Shown: positions 9,411 through 17,268 of the stretch, piece by piece | How the letters are laid out: each line of letters starts with the position of its first letter | Position numbering within the stretch: the stretch's first letter is position 1 | Assembly: GCF_000982955.1 (NCBI RefSeq) | Contig: NZ_KQ058900.1 | Span: 1-64,000 of the forward strand | Direction of reading: 5' to 3' | Length of the DNA: 64,000 bases | From: Micromonospora sp. HK10 | Lineage (GTDB): Bacteria > Actinomycetota > Actinomycetes > Mycobacteriales > Micromonosporaceae | Notes under the pieces: generated by a model | Seen by the model: the letters and a program-made list of their open reading frames with translations, nothing else | Database searches by the model: none | Told to the model about the DNA's origin: nothing | Position numbers and translations under genes: made by a program

Positions 9411-10016
9411 GTGAAGATCTACGCTGATCGCTTTCCGATCGCCCTCCGTCAGCTCCTCACCGACCTGCTCGTGGTCGCCTGGGTGTACGCCTCGATCCGC
9501 TTCGCGCTCTGGCTGCACGACCTCATCGAGAAACTCGCCGTACCCGGACAGAAGCTGGAGGGGGCCGGCGGCAGCCTCGCCGACAACCTGGCCGAGGCGG
9601 GCGGCAAGGTCGGCCGGGTGCCGCTGGTCGGCGACGAGCTGACCGCCCCCTTCAACCGGGCCGCCGACGCCGCCCGGTCGGTCGCCGAGGCGGGCCACGA
9701 CCAGCAGCAACTCGTTGGGCAACTCGCCCTGGGGCTGAGCCTGGCGGTGCTGGTCGTCCCGCTCGGCCTGGTGCTCGTCGGCTGGCTGCCGCTGCGGCTG
9801 CGCTGGATGCGCCGGGCCGGCGCGGCGAAGCGGCTGGCCGCCGCACCCGCCGGACGCGACCTGCTGGCGCTGCGCGCGCTCGCCGGGCAACCGCTGGGCC
9901 GGCTGACCCGGATCGACCCGGACGTGGCCGAGGCGTGGCGGCGCGGCGACGACCCGACCGTCGACGCGCTCGCCGAGTTGGAGCTGCGCAGCCTCGGCCT
10001 GAAGGCGGGCCGCTAA
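9411..10016 (+). CDS. Membrane protein of unknown function
   Basis: A 201-residue protein with two hydrophobic segments (about 15-36 and 104-128). They flank an extracellular or periplasmic loop of about 65 residues that is rich in Gly/Ala/Asp (GGSLADNLAEAGGKVG). A basic, Ala/Leu-rich cytoplasmic tail runs from 130 to the end. The GTG start at 9411 gives MKIYADRFP. I recognise a common actinobacterial hypothetical pattern but no named domain. It is on the same strand 45 bp after zur and could be transcribed with the 55-residue membrane peptide that follows. Confidence 0.72.
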   Translation: MKIYADRFPIALRQLLTDLLVVAWVYASIRFALWLHDLIEKLAVPGQKLEGAGGSLADNLAEAGGKVGRVPLVGDELTAPFNRAADAARSVAEAGHDQQQLVGQLALGLSLAVLVVPLGLVLVGWLPLRLRWMRRAGAAKRLAAAPAGRDLLALRALAGQPLGRLTRIDPDVAEAWRRGDDPTVDALAELELRSLGLKAGR

Positions 10017-10025
10017 GGTGTGCCG

Positions 10026-10193
10026 GTGCTGTACTTCCTGATCGTCGTCGCGGTGCTGCTGCTGATCTACGCGGGCGTCCTGGTGAGCTTTGTCCGCAAG
10101 GGTCGCCGCATCCCGCCCGTCGCCTACCTGGTGCTGGCCGGCCTGAACGGGCTGATCCTGGCCGGGGTGATCGCCTGGGCCGTCGCCCGCTGA
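10026..10193 (+). CDS. 55-residue two-helix membrane peptide
   Basis: A short frame starting GTG at 10026 and ending TGA at 10191-10193, easily missed because of its size. It reads MLYFLIVVAVLLLIYAGVL, then a basic turn (VRKGRRIPP), then a second hydrophobic helix ending in AWAVAR. Two membrane segments (about 3-21 and 33-54) with a positively charged inner loop make it a plausible real gene. It starts 9 bp after the preceding membrane-protein gene on the same strand, which suggests translational coupling. No function can be assigned. Confidence 0.55.
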   Translation: MLYFLIVVAVLLLIYAGVLVSFVRKGRRIPPVAYLVLAGLNGLILAGVIAWAVAR

Positions 10194-10340
10194 CCCACTC
10201 CACTCCCCCACTCCCCCACGCCCCCGTCGACCCCCGCCCGACGCGAGGCCGTCCCGACGGCCCGGCGACGCCCTGGCCGCGCCCGCCGCACGGCCGGCGC
10301 GAGACGCGCACGGCGGCGCGAGGCGACGCATGGCAGCGCA
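10194..10340. other. Gene-free spacer left of the tandem array
   Basis: This 147-bp stretch begins the 727-bp gap between the 55-residue peptide and the acyl-CoA dehydrogenase gene (10194-10920). It is C-rich (CCCACTCCCCCACGCCCCC) and contains no coding signal that I trust. Similar C-rich runs precede the two inverted-repeat elements at 17158 and 34319. The rest of the gap is mainly the repeat array. Confidence 0.5.
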
Positions 10341-10826
10341 GAATGCGGCATGTCAGCGCTTCCCGCGCCCCGGAAGCCACCACATGCCGCATCGCGTGGA
10401 CCCGCCCCACCCCAACGCCATCCGCTGGACTCGTGCCCTCCATCGGCGCGCGCCCAGCCCGGCCCCGCCCGGTGGGGCAGGATGCGGCATCTCGGGCCTA
10501 CCGACGCCCCCGGAAGCCACCACATGCCGCATCCCGTGGACCCGCCCCACCCCAACGCCATCCGCTGGACCCCTGCCCTCCATCGGCGCGCGCCCAGCCC
10601 AGCCCCGCCCGGTGGGGCAGGATGCGGCATCTCGGGCCTACCGACGCCCCGGAAGCCACCACATCCCGCATCCCGTGGACCCGCCCCACCCCAACGCCAT
10701 CCGCTGGGCCCCTGCCCTCCATCGGCGCGCGCCCAGCCCAGCCCCGCCCGGTGGGGCAGGATGCGGCATCTCGGGCCTACCGACGCCCCGGAAGCCACCA
10801 CATCCCGCATCCCGTGGACCCGCCCC
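10341..10826. repeat. 139-140 bp intergenic tandem repeat, about 3.3 copies
   Basis: Units begin with GGAAGCCACCACAT at 10372, 10512, 10651 and 10790, so the period is 140, 139 and 139 bp. The three full copies differ at only a few positions; the fourth is cut off after about 37 bp where the sequence turns to CCGGCCGG. The junctions between units contain ATGCGGCAT about 33 bp before ATGCCGCAT, which can form a stem. In copies 3 and 4 the second arm has changed to ATCCCGCAT. Frames run through the array on both strands but look like GC-bias shadows. Confidence 0.85.
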
Positions 10827-10920
10827 GGCCGGCCGACACCCAGACCCACCCCGGCCGGTCGACGCGAAGACCACCCCACCCGGCCGGCGGGGTGGGCCGG
10901 GCGGGTGGGGCGGGGCAAGG

Positions 10921-12978
10921 TCAGTTGGCGGGTGGGATGCGGCGGCGGACGTCCTCGGCGGTCGACGGGCCGGGCTGCCAGCGGGCCACCCAGGGCTGCT
11001 CCGCGGACAGGGTCACCACCCCCTCCTCCAGGGCGGCGTACCGGCCGGCGAGGATCCGCTTCGCGGCCGCCACGTCGACCGCGTCGGTGTTGGACCACAG
11101 ACCGGTGAAGAGCTCGTCGATCCGGAGCCGGGCCTGCCGGCAGAACAGGTCGGCCAGCTCCACGTTCTCGGGGTGCTCGGCCCGCTCGGCGGTGGCGCGG
11201 ACGCAGACCGCCGACATCGCGAACAGCTCCGCGCCGATGTCCACCACCCGGCCGAGGAACGCCTGCTTGCGCTCCAACTTGCCCTGCCAGCGGGACATCG
11301 CGTAGAAGGTGGACCGGGCCAGCTTGCGGGAGGTCCGCTCGACGTGCCGCAGGTGCCCGGCGAGCGGGCCGAACTCGTGGTACGCCCCGGGCGCCTGGCC
11401 CCGGCCGACGGCGAGGGTGGGTAGCCACTTGGCGTAGAAGGCGCCGGCCCGGGCACCGGCCTTCGCCTTACGGCCCAGCCCCGCGTCCGGGTCGATGATG
11501 TCGCCGGCCACGGAGAGGTGCGCGTCGACCGCCTCCCGGGCGATCAGCAGGTGCATGATCTCGGTGGAGCCCTCGAAGATCCGGTTGATCCGCAGGTCAC
11601 GCAGGAGTTGCTCGACCGCGGCCGGCCGCTCGCCCCGGGCGGCCAGCGATCCGGCGGTCTCGTAACCGCGTCCGCCCCGGATCTGGATCAGCTCGTCGGC
11701 GATCTTCCAGGCCATCTCACTGGCGTACAGCTTGACCAGCGCGGCCTCGATCCGGATGTCGTTGCGGTCGTCGTCGGCGAGCAGGCAACTGAGGTCGAGC
11801 ATGCTCTCCATGCCGTACGTGGTGGCGGCGATGAAGGCCAGCTTCTTGGCGACCGCCTCGTGCTCGCCGACCGGCCGTCCCCACTGGACCCGGTCGGCGG
11901 CCCACTCGCGGGCCACGTTCAACGCCCACTTGCCGGCCCCGACGCACATCGCCGGCAGCGACAGCCGGCCGGTGTTCAGCGTGGTCAGGGCGATCTTCAG
12001 GCCCTTGCCCTCGCCGCCGATGACGTTCTCCCGGGGTACGAAGACGTCGTGGAACCGGGTGAGGCTGTTCTCCAGGCCGCGCAGCCCGACGAACTCGTTG
12101 CGCCGTTCCACGGTGATGCCCTCGCTGTCGCCCTCCACGACGAAGGCGGTGATGCCGCCGCGCCGCCCCTCGGCCGCCGGCACCCGGGCCATCACCACGA
12201 GGAGGGTGGCGACCGTGCCGTTGGTGGCCCAGAGCTTCACCCCGTTGAGCCGGTAGCCGGTGCCGTCCTCGGTCGGCTCGGCCGTGGTGGCCAGCCGGGC
12301 CGGGTCGGAGCCGACGTCGGGCTCGGTGAGCAGGAACGCCGAGACCTCACCGGCGGCCAGTCGGGGCAGGAAGCGCTGTTTCTGCTCGGGTGTGCCGAAC
12401 ATCTTCAGCGGCTGTGGCACGCCGATGGACTGGTGTGCCGAGAGCAGCGCGCCGATCGCCGGGTTGACCGAGCCGGCCCGCATCAGCGCCCGGCAGTAGT
12501 GCAGGTTGCTCAGCCCGAGGCCGCCGTACTTGCGGTCGATCTTCATGCCGAACGCGCCGAGCCGGGCCAGCCCGTGGAACACCTCGTCGGGGATCCGCGC
12601 GTCCCGTTCGATGGCGGCACCGTCCACCTCGGCGTCCAGGTACGCCCCGAACGCGGCGAGGAACTCCTCGGCCCGGGCGGTGTCGTCCGGGTCGGCGCGC
12701 GGCCACGGGTTGATCAGGTCGAGCTGGAACCGGCCGAGGAAGAGTTCCTTGCCGAAGCTGGGCCGGTCCCAGGCTGCCTCCCGGGCCGCCTCGGCGACCT
12801 GGCGGGCCTCCTTCTCGGAAACCTGTCCGGCCTCGGTGGGCAGCGGGCCGGCCCCGCCCGCGGCGGCGACGGCCGCGGCGCTGCCGGCCGGCGGTCCGGG
12901 ATCGTCGATGGGCGCCACCCGCCCGGTGGGGCCACCGTGCCCGGCGGGGTCGGGTCGACTGTTCTGTGTCGTGGTCAC
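10921..12978 (-). CDS. Acyl-CoA dehydrogenase, long VLCAD-like form
   Basis: A 685-residue FAD enzyme that introduces the alpha-beta double bond of an acyl-CoA in beta-oxidation. The N-terminal 60 residues are Pro/Gly/Ala-rich and probably disordered. The catalytic core spans about 100-480, with the substrate/FAD signature FLLTEPDVGSDPARLAT near 217-233 and the conserved RINRIFEGSTEIMHLLIARE near 460-480. The extra C-terminal alpha-helical domain of about 180 residues is what distinguishes VLCAD/ACAD9-like enzymes from 380-residue forms. The start at 12978 follows a GGAGGCAG ribosome-binding site. No other beta-oxidation gene is adjacent, so chain-length preference is a family-level inference. 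Confidence 0.9.
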   Translation of the reverse strand: MTTTQNSRPDPAGHGGPTGRVAPIDDPGPPAGSAAAVAAAGGAGPLPTEAGQVSEKEARQVAEAAREAAWDRPSFGKELFLGRFQLDLINPWPRADPDDTARAEEFLAAFGAYLDAEVDGAAIERDARIPDEVFHGLARLGAFGMKIDRKYGGLGLSNLHYCRALMRAGSVNPAIGALLSAHQSIGVPQPLKMFGTPEQKQRFLPRLAAGEVSAFLLTEPDVGSDPARLATTAEPTEDGTGYRLNGVKLWATNGTVATLLVVMARVPAAEGRRGGITAFVVEGDSEGITVERRNEFVGLRGLENSLTRFHDVFVPRENVIGGEGKGLKIALTTLNTGRLSLPAMCVGAGKWALNVAREWAADRVQWGRPVGEHEAVAKKLAFIAATTYGMESMLDLSCLLADDDRNDIRIEAALVKLYASEMAWKIADELIQIRGGRGYETAGSLAARGERPAAVEQLLRDLRINRIFEGSTEIMHLLIAREAVDAHLSVAGDIIDPDAGLGRKAKAGARAGAFYAKWLPTLAVGRGQAPGAYHEFGPLAGHLRHVERTSRKLARSTFYAMSRWQGKLERKQAFLGRVVDIGAELFAMSAVCVRATAERAEHPENVELADLFCRQARLRIDELFTGLWSNTDAVDVAAAKRILAGRYAALEEGVVTLSAEQPWVARWQPGPSTAEDVRRRIPPAN

Positions 12979-13126
12979 GGCTGCCTCCTGGAGACCTCGG
13001 TCCGGCTGCGTCGACGTGCGACGACATTGACGCTACTCCCGGGTGTTACCCAGGGGTAGCGTCAGCGGCAGGTCCGATTTGGCGGGGCCGGGCACGCCCC
13101 GCACGCCAGAGGCACCGCGAGCTGGC

Positions 13127-13242
13127 CAGCGCCGGCACGACGACCGACCACCGGACCAGGCAGCGCCGGCACGACGACCGACCACCGGACCAGGCAGCGC
13201 GGGCGCGGCCGTGCCGGGCAGCGCGGGCGCGGCCGTGCCGGG
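13127..13242. repeat. Two adjacent tandem duplications (34 bp x2, 24 bp x2)
   Basis: Units of 34 bp starting CAGCGCCGGCACGACGACCG lie at 13127-13160 and 13161-13194. They are followed at once by 24-bp units starting CAGCGCGGGCGCGGCC at 13195-13218 and 13219-13242. All four start with CAGCGC. The array ends 4 bp before the stop codon of the DUF6328-like gene and fills most of the 268-bp gap after the acyl-CoA dehydrogenase start. Confidence 0.85.
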
Positions 13243-13246
13243 CGGC

Positions 13247-13750
13247 TCAGTCGCCGACCAGCACCCGCGGATCGTCCTCCTCGTCGTCGATGTCGTCCTC
13301 GCCCCAGTTGCGCCGGGCGAACGGCAGGATCACCCAGAAGAGCAGGAACCAGGCACCGGTGATCCCGCTGAGCAGAAAGGCGATCGGCCGGTCGAGCACG
13401 AAGTCGGTGATCAGCAGGACCGCGCTGACCATCGAGACGAGCATGAGCCCGAGGCCGCCGGTGGCCATGAGGTGGGCGAAGCGGACAAGTTCCGGCTTGC
13501 GGCCCTGCCGGAACAGCGCCCGGTGGAAGGCGACCGGTGAGATGATCATGGCGGTGGCCCCGGCGGCGGCCAGCAGAGCGACGACGTAGACGTCCTTCTG
13601 GAACGGTGTCGTCCTCGTGAAGCCGTTGCTGAACGGCAGGGTGAGCAGGAACGCGAAGAGAATCTGCACGCCGGTCTGCGCCACCCGCAGCTCCTGGAGC
13701 AGGTCGGCGAAGTTGCGCTGCCAGCGCTGCCTCTCGGTCTCCTTGGACAC
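13247..13750 (-). CDS. DUF6328-like four-helix membrane protein
   Basis: A 167-residue protein with a charged, helical N terminus (MSKETERQRWQRNFADLLQE), four hydrophobic segments (about 26-42, 54-75, 94-116 and 123-145) and a strongly acidic C-terminal tail (EDDIDDEEDDP). The pattern matches the actinobacterial DUF6328 family as I remember it. Function is unknown. The start at 13750 is preceded by GGAGGTGATGGG, a strong ribosome-binding site. It stands alone: the acyl-CoA dehydrogenase starts upstream of its end on the same strand beyond a repeat array, and the SIS gene lies on its other side. Confidence 0.8.
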   Translation of the reverse strand: MSKETERQRWQRNFADLLQELRVAQTGVQILFAFLLTLPFSNGFTRTTPFQKDVYVVALLAAAGATAMIISPVAFHRALFRQGRKPELVRFAHLMATGGLGLMLVSMVSAVLLITDFVLDRPIAFLLSGITGAWFLLFWVILPFARRNWGEDDIDDEEDDPRVLVGD

Positions 13751-13867
13751 CCATCACCTCCGGGCTGGACACCTGTTGCCGGTGGGGGGAATCCCACCGG
13801 CAGCCCACGGTGTGCCCGTTACCGCTCGCGGCGAAACGCGGGGCTTCCTCGCGCTCCGCCGGATCGC

Positions 13868-14617
13868 TCACGCCCCCCGGCGGATCCGCCCGGCGTACCG
13901 GGCCTCCAGCTCGGCGTTGTGCTCGTCGCCACCGGTGATGTTGGCCGACAGGTAGACCGGCGGCTGCTCCCCCGCGGCCAGCAGCCGGGCCACCACCTCC
14001 GCCACGATCTGCTGTGCCAGCAGCGCGGCGGTGATCGAGGAGACCGCGCCGACCGCGCCGCCGCCGGGCAGCGGCAGGGTGGCGTCGCCGTACGGGGCAC
14101 CGTTGTCGAGCACCACGTCGGCGAAGTCGGCGAGCTTGCGGCCGCTCGGGTGCCGGGAGGTCATCCGGGCCGAGTGCGCGGCCGAGGTGATCGCGACCAG
14201 CGGGTGCCCGCGCTCCTTGACGATGGCCGCGAACTCCACCATCGCCCCGTTGACGCCGGAGTTGGAGGCGAGCACGAACACGTCCTGTTGCCGGACCGGG
14301 GCCAGCTCGTAGAGGCGGTGCGCCACCGCGGGCTCGCGCTCCAGTTTCGGGCCGAGCACGTCGGCCGGCTCCCCGCCGTACAGGACCAGGTCACGCAGGG
14401 CGATCCGGTTGGTCGGGACCAGCCCACCGGCCCGGCCGGCGATCTCCATGGCGAGGGCCTCGGAGTGCCCGGTGCCGAACGCGTGCACCACCCCGTCGGC
14501 GCGCAACGATCCGCTGATCAGCTCGGCCGCCCGGGCCACGTTCTCCCGCTGCCCGGCGGCCACCCGCCCGATCGTCTCGGTCACCACCGCCAGGTACGCC
14601 TCGGCGCTCACGCTCAT
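13868..14617 (-). CDS. SIS-domain sugar-phosphate isomerase/binding protein
   Basis: A 249-residue protein with one SIS fold, which binds phosphosugars and either isomerises them or senses them. The N-terminal helix is followed by GVVHAFGTGHSEALAMEIAGRAGG near 41-64. VFVLASNSGVNGAMVEFA near 112-129 is the serine-rich phosphosugar-binding segment (here SNSG), and LVAITSAAHSARMTSRHPSG follows. It is the last gene of a three-gene operon: its ATG overlaps the stop of the AAC(3)-like gene (ATGA). Together they suggest amino-sugar handling; the actual substrate is unknown. Confidence 0.85.
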   Translation of the reverse strand: MSVSAEAYLAVVTETIGRVAAGQRENVARAAELISGSLRADGVVHAFGTGHSEALAMEIAGRAGGLVPTNRIALRDLVLYGGEPADVLGPKLEREPAVAHRLYELAPVRQQDVFVLASNSGVNGAMVEFAAIVKERGHPLVAITSAAHSARMTSRHPSGRKLADFADVVLDNGAPYGDATLPLPGGGAVGAVSSITAALLAQQIVAEVVARLLAAGEQPPVYLSANITGGDEHNAELEARYAGRIRRGA

Positions 14618-15426
14618 GCTTCCTCCGTCCGTCGGTTCCGGGCCAGCCAGTCCACCGCGAAGTCGACCGCCGCCCGCTGCCTCATCAACCGTCCCGTGCC
14701 GTCGCCGACCGGTCCGAGCCGCACCGCGCCGGTGGCCTCCAGTTCGACGCCGAGCCGGTCGAAGTCCTCCTCGTCGAGGCGTACGTCCTCCCACCACACC
14801 CAGTCCCGGCCGCCGTCGGCGGTGAGTACGGCCGCGCCGCACCGCTCCCGGGGCGGCGCGGGCTGCCGGTACTCGGCCAGATGCAGCGAGGTGTTGCTGC
14901 CGTGGTCCACGCCGAGCAGCAGCACGTCGGCGTCGAGTTCGTACAGCCGGGCCAGCGGGGAACGCTCGCCGAGCATGTCGGTCAGCGGGTGATCGGCGAC
15001 GATCCGCTCGGCGGCCGGCCCGAGCGCGGCGAACGAGACGTACGGGTGGTCGCTGCGCCGGGCGCCCGGCCAGGTACGGACCAGCTCCGCGAGGGCGCCC
15101 ATGAACCGGCTCGGGGTGACCGCGGGATCGAAGCCGGGCAGCTCCGCCCGGATCACCGGCCACCAGTCGGGCGGCACCGGCGGGTTGGTCCAGCCGGCCG
15201 GGTCGCTGTTCTCCGGGGTGTGGGTGGGCACCACGACCGTCCCGTCCGGGCCGAGCACGTCGCGCAGGGCGGCCAGCACGGCCTCCGGGCCACCGCAGAG
15301 GAAACCCAGCGGGCGCAGGGCGGCGTGCACCAGGACCGTACCGCCGGGGCGTACGCCGAGGGCGCGGAGCTGGGCGGCGAGCGACGCGCGGGTGTGCGGG
15401 CGGGCCGGCCCGGCGGTGGCGCTCAC
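14614..15426 (-). CDS. AAC(3)-like aminoglycoside/amino-sugar N-acetyltransferase
   Basis: A 270-residue protein of the aminoglycoside N3-acetyltransferase family, which uses acetyl-CoA to modify the 3-amino group of 2-deoxystreptamine antibiotics. The N-terminal LGVRPGGTVLVHAALRPLGF (near 23-42) is the family hallmark. RRSDHPYVSFAALGPAAE and LLLGVDHGSNTSLHLAEY follow, the latter a conserved segment around the active site. Length is as expected. Start GTG at 15426 overlaps the stop of the upstream hydrolase (GTGA) and its own stop overlaps the SIS start. Being fixed in an operon with a sugar isomerase, it may act on an endogenous amino sugar instead of giving resistance; the sequence cannot decide. 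Confidence 0.85.
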   Translation of the reverse strand: MSATAGPARPHTRASLAAQLRALGVRPGGTVLVHAALRPLGFLCGGPEAVLAALRDVLGPDGTVVVPTHTPENSDPAGWTNPPVPPDWWPVIRAELPGFDPAVTPSRFMGALAELVRTWPGARRSDHPYVSFAALGPAAERIVADHPLTDMLGERSPLARLYELDADVLLLGVDHGSNTSLHLAEYRQPAPPRERCGAAVLTADGGRDWVWWEDVRLDEEDFDRLGVELEATGAVRLGPVGDGTGRLMRQRAAVDFAVDWLARNRRTEEA

Positions 15427-16247
15427 CGCCCGACGCGGGCGAGGATCGCCGCGGCGAGCGGGGCCGGGGCCTCGTCGGGGATCCAGTGCGTCACGCCGGT
15501 CAGCGTCACGAAGCGGTAGTCGCCGGTCACGTGGCCGGCGCAGGCTTCGGCGGCGGTCCGGCCGATCGCGATGTCCCGGTCGCTCCAGACGAAGGTGGTC
15601 GGCACGTCCACCGGCCCGACGGCCTTCATGTCCGCCCCCGACATGGCCCGGTACCAGTTCAGCGCGGCGGTCAGCGCGCCCGGCTCCCGCATCGGGTCGG
15701 CGTAGCGGGCCACCCGGGCGGCGTCGCCGACCCCGGACAGCATCCGGCGCAGGGCGGTGGCGCGGAGCGCCAGCAGCACCGTCTCCGCCTTGCCGGGCCG
15801 CCGGAACAGGGCGATGTAGGCGGAGCGGGCCTTCTGCCGCGGGTCGGTGGCGAGCGCGTGTCCCATCGCGGCCGGGTGCGGCACCGAGACCGCGGTGAGG
15901 GTGCGGACCCGCTCCGGGTGGGCCGCGGCCAGCCCCCACGCCACGATCGCGCCCCAGTCGTGGCCGACCAGGTGCGCGCGGGTCACCCCGAGCGCGTCGA
16001 GCACGGCGGCCGCGTCCGCCACCAGCTCCGGGATCCGGTACGCCTCGACCGCCGCCGGCCGCGCCCCCGGGGCGTAGCCCCGCTGGTCGAGGGCGTACGT
16101 GCGCAGCCCGGCGGCGTGCAGGGTGGGCACCACGTCGTCCCACTCGCCGGCGTGCTGCGGGAAGCCGTGCAGCAGCAGGACGGGTTCGCCGTCCTCGGGG
16201 CCGCCGGTGCGTACCTCGAACGTCAGACCTCGCGCCTCGACCCGCAT
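15423..16247 (-). CDS. Alpha/beta hydrolase, epoxide hydrolase/dehalogenase type
   Basis: A 274-residue soluble hydrolase. The oxyanion-hole segment LLLHGFPQ lies near 24-31, and the nucleophile elbow GHDWGA near 95-100 carries an aspartate (D97) where esterases have serine, which points to epoxide hydrolase or haloalkane dehalogenase chemistry. A distal acid is in VWSDRDIAIG near 225 and the catalytic histidine in THWIPDEAP near H254. The ATG at 16247 gives the usual N-terminal strand. It is first in an overlapping operon with the AAC(3)-like and SIS genes. The nearby TPP riboswitch belongs to the divergent ykoE operon. Confidence 0.88.
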   Translation of the reverse strand: MRVEARGLTFEVRTGGPEDGEPVLLLHGFPQHAGEWDDVVPTLHAAGLRTYALDQRGYAPGARPAAVEAYRIPELVADAAAVLDALGVTRAHLVGHDWGAIVAWGLAAAHPERVRTLTAVSVPHPAAMGHALATDPRQKARSAYIALFRRPGKAETVLLALRATALRRMLSGVGDAARVARYADPMREPGALTAALNWYRAMSGADMKAVGPVDVPTTFVWSDRDIAIGRTAAEACAGHVTGDYRFVTLTGVTHWIPDEAPAPLAAAILARVGR

Positions 16248-16342
16248 GATCGCCACCCTACCCACCGGTCCACCCGGTGCTCGCCCTGCTGGGCTGCGGG
16301 TGGGGGTCGGTGCTAGCGTCTGCGACGAGACAACTTCACATC

Positions 16343-16432
<90 letters not shown>

Positions 16433-16515
16433 CGACCTCCAGCCGCGCCGCCGTCCGGTGATCCGGGCGCGGCGTGCGTCTTCTCCTGGTTCGCCTGACG
16501 GAACTGGGAGCAATC

Positions 16516-17094
16516 ATGGACAGCACCAACCGGTGGCGCACCATCGACATCGTCGTGGCCTCCGTGCTCGGGGTGGCCTTCGGCATCATCTTCTGGGCCT
16601 GGGGCCTGCTCTGGAACGGGCCGGCGGACGCCATTCCGCTGCCCGGCCGCGCCGTCCTGTACGGCGTCTGGCTGGTGCCGGCCGTGCTGGGCGCGCTGGT
16701 CGTCCGGAAGCCGGGCGCGGCGCTCTTCACGCTCACCCTGGCCGCGCTGGTGTCGGTGGCGTTCGGCACGAGCTGGGGCTGGACGATCGTGGTGCAGGGC
16801 CCGCTGGAGGCGGCCGCCGCCGAGCTGGCCTTCGCGCTGTTCGCGTACCGCAGCTACCGGCTGCCGGTGGCGCTGCTGGCCGCGACCTTCGCCGGCCTGG
16901 CCGCGGCGATCTACGACGTCTTCGTCTGGTACCCGGGCACCGCGTGGGGCAGCTTCCGTCTGCCGTACATCCTGCTGACCGCGGCCAGCTCGCTGGTGGT
17001 GGCCGGCCTCGGCGGCATCGCCCTCACCCGGGCCCTGGCCAACACCGGCGTCCTGGACCGCTTCCCCGCCGGCCGCGAACGCGCCACCGTCTAA
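16516..17094 (+). CDS. ykoE: Thiamin/HMP ECF transporter substrate-binding component YkoE
   Basis: A 192-residue integral membrane S-component with about six hydrophobic segments, starting MDSTNRWRTIDIVVASVLGV. It binds a thiamin precursor, thought to be hydroxymethylpyrimidine, for uptake. The W-rich GIIFWAWGLLWNGP near 23-36 and VFVWYPGTAWGSFRLPYI near 135-152 are typical of YkoE. ATG at 16516 has GGGAG 5 nt upstream. The TPP riboswitch directly upstream and the double ATPase and EcfT genes downstream identify the system. A 174-bp spacer holding a 61-bp inverted repeat separates it from ykoD. Confidence 0.93.
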   Translation: MDSTNRWRTIDIVVASVLGVAFGIIFWAWGLLWNGPADAIPLPGRAVLYGVWLVPAVLGALVVRKPGAALFTLTLAALVSVAFGTSWGWTIVVQGPLEAAAAELAFALFAYRSYRLPVALLAATFAGLAAAIYDVFVWYPGTAWGSFRLPYILLTAASSLVVAGLGGIALTRALANTGVLDRFPAGRERATV

Positions 17095-17157
17095 CCCCCA
17101 CCCCACCCCACCCCACCCCCACCCCACCCCCACTCCCCCCACCCCCGCCCCGGCCGC

Positions 17158-17218
17158 GTTGATCAAGGAGTTTGCGTCGCGCCCGAGCGGTTTCCCAGAC
17201 GCAAACTCCTTGATCAAC
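17158..17218. repeat. 61-bp dispersed inverted repeat, copy 1
   Basis: Two perfect 21-nt arms (17158-17178 and 17198-17218; left arm starts GTTGATCAAGGAGTTTGCG) enclose a 19-nt loop. Each arm begins or ends with the 8-bp palindrome TTGATCAA. The left flank (17095-17150) is almost pure C with single A breaks; the right flank (17220-17262) is G-rich with GGCCGGAG repeats. A second, nearly identical copy lies at 34319-34379. It is the only sizeable non-coding feature inside the ykoEDC operon and may act as a terminator or processing signal. Confidence 0.9.
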
Positions 17219-17268
17219 AAGCCGAGGGCCGGAGGGCCGGAGGGCCGGAGGGCCGGAGGGGGTGTCAG

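Noticed and set aside
10341..10826. Possible CRISPR array
   Set aside because: The units are head-to-tail tandem repeats with no unique spacers, and no cas genes are in the window. The same holds for the other arrays.
10124..11428. A 434-codon minus-strand frame across the 139-bp array
   Set aside because: It is open only because the repeated unit happens to lack stops in that frame. It overlaps the acyl-CoA dehydrogenase and has no domain or ribosome-binding site.
14614..15426. Acquired antibiotic-resistance gene
   Set aside because: The AAC(3)-like gene is fused into an overlapping operon with local base composition and without mobility genes, so recent transfer is not supported.
17095..17268. 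Insertion sequence or transposon end
   Set aside because: No transposase or target duplication is visible; I keep it as a dispersed inverted repeat only.
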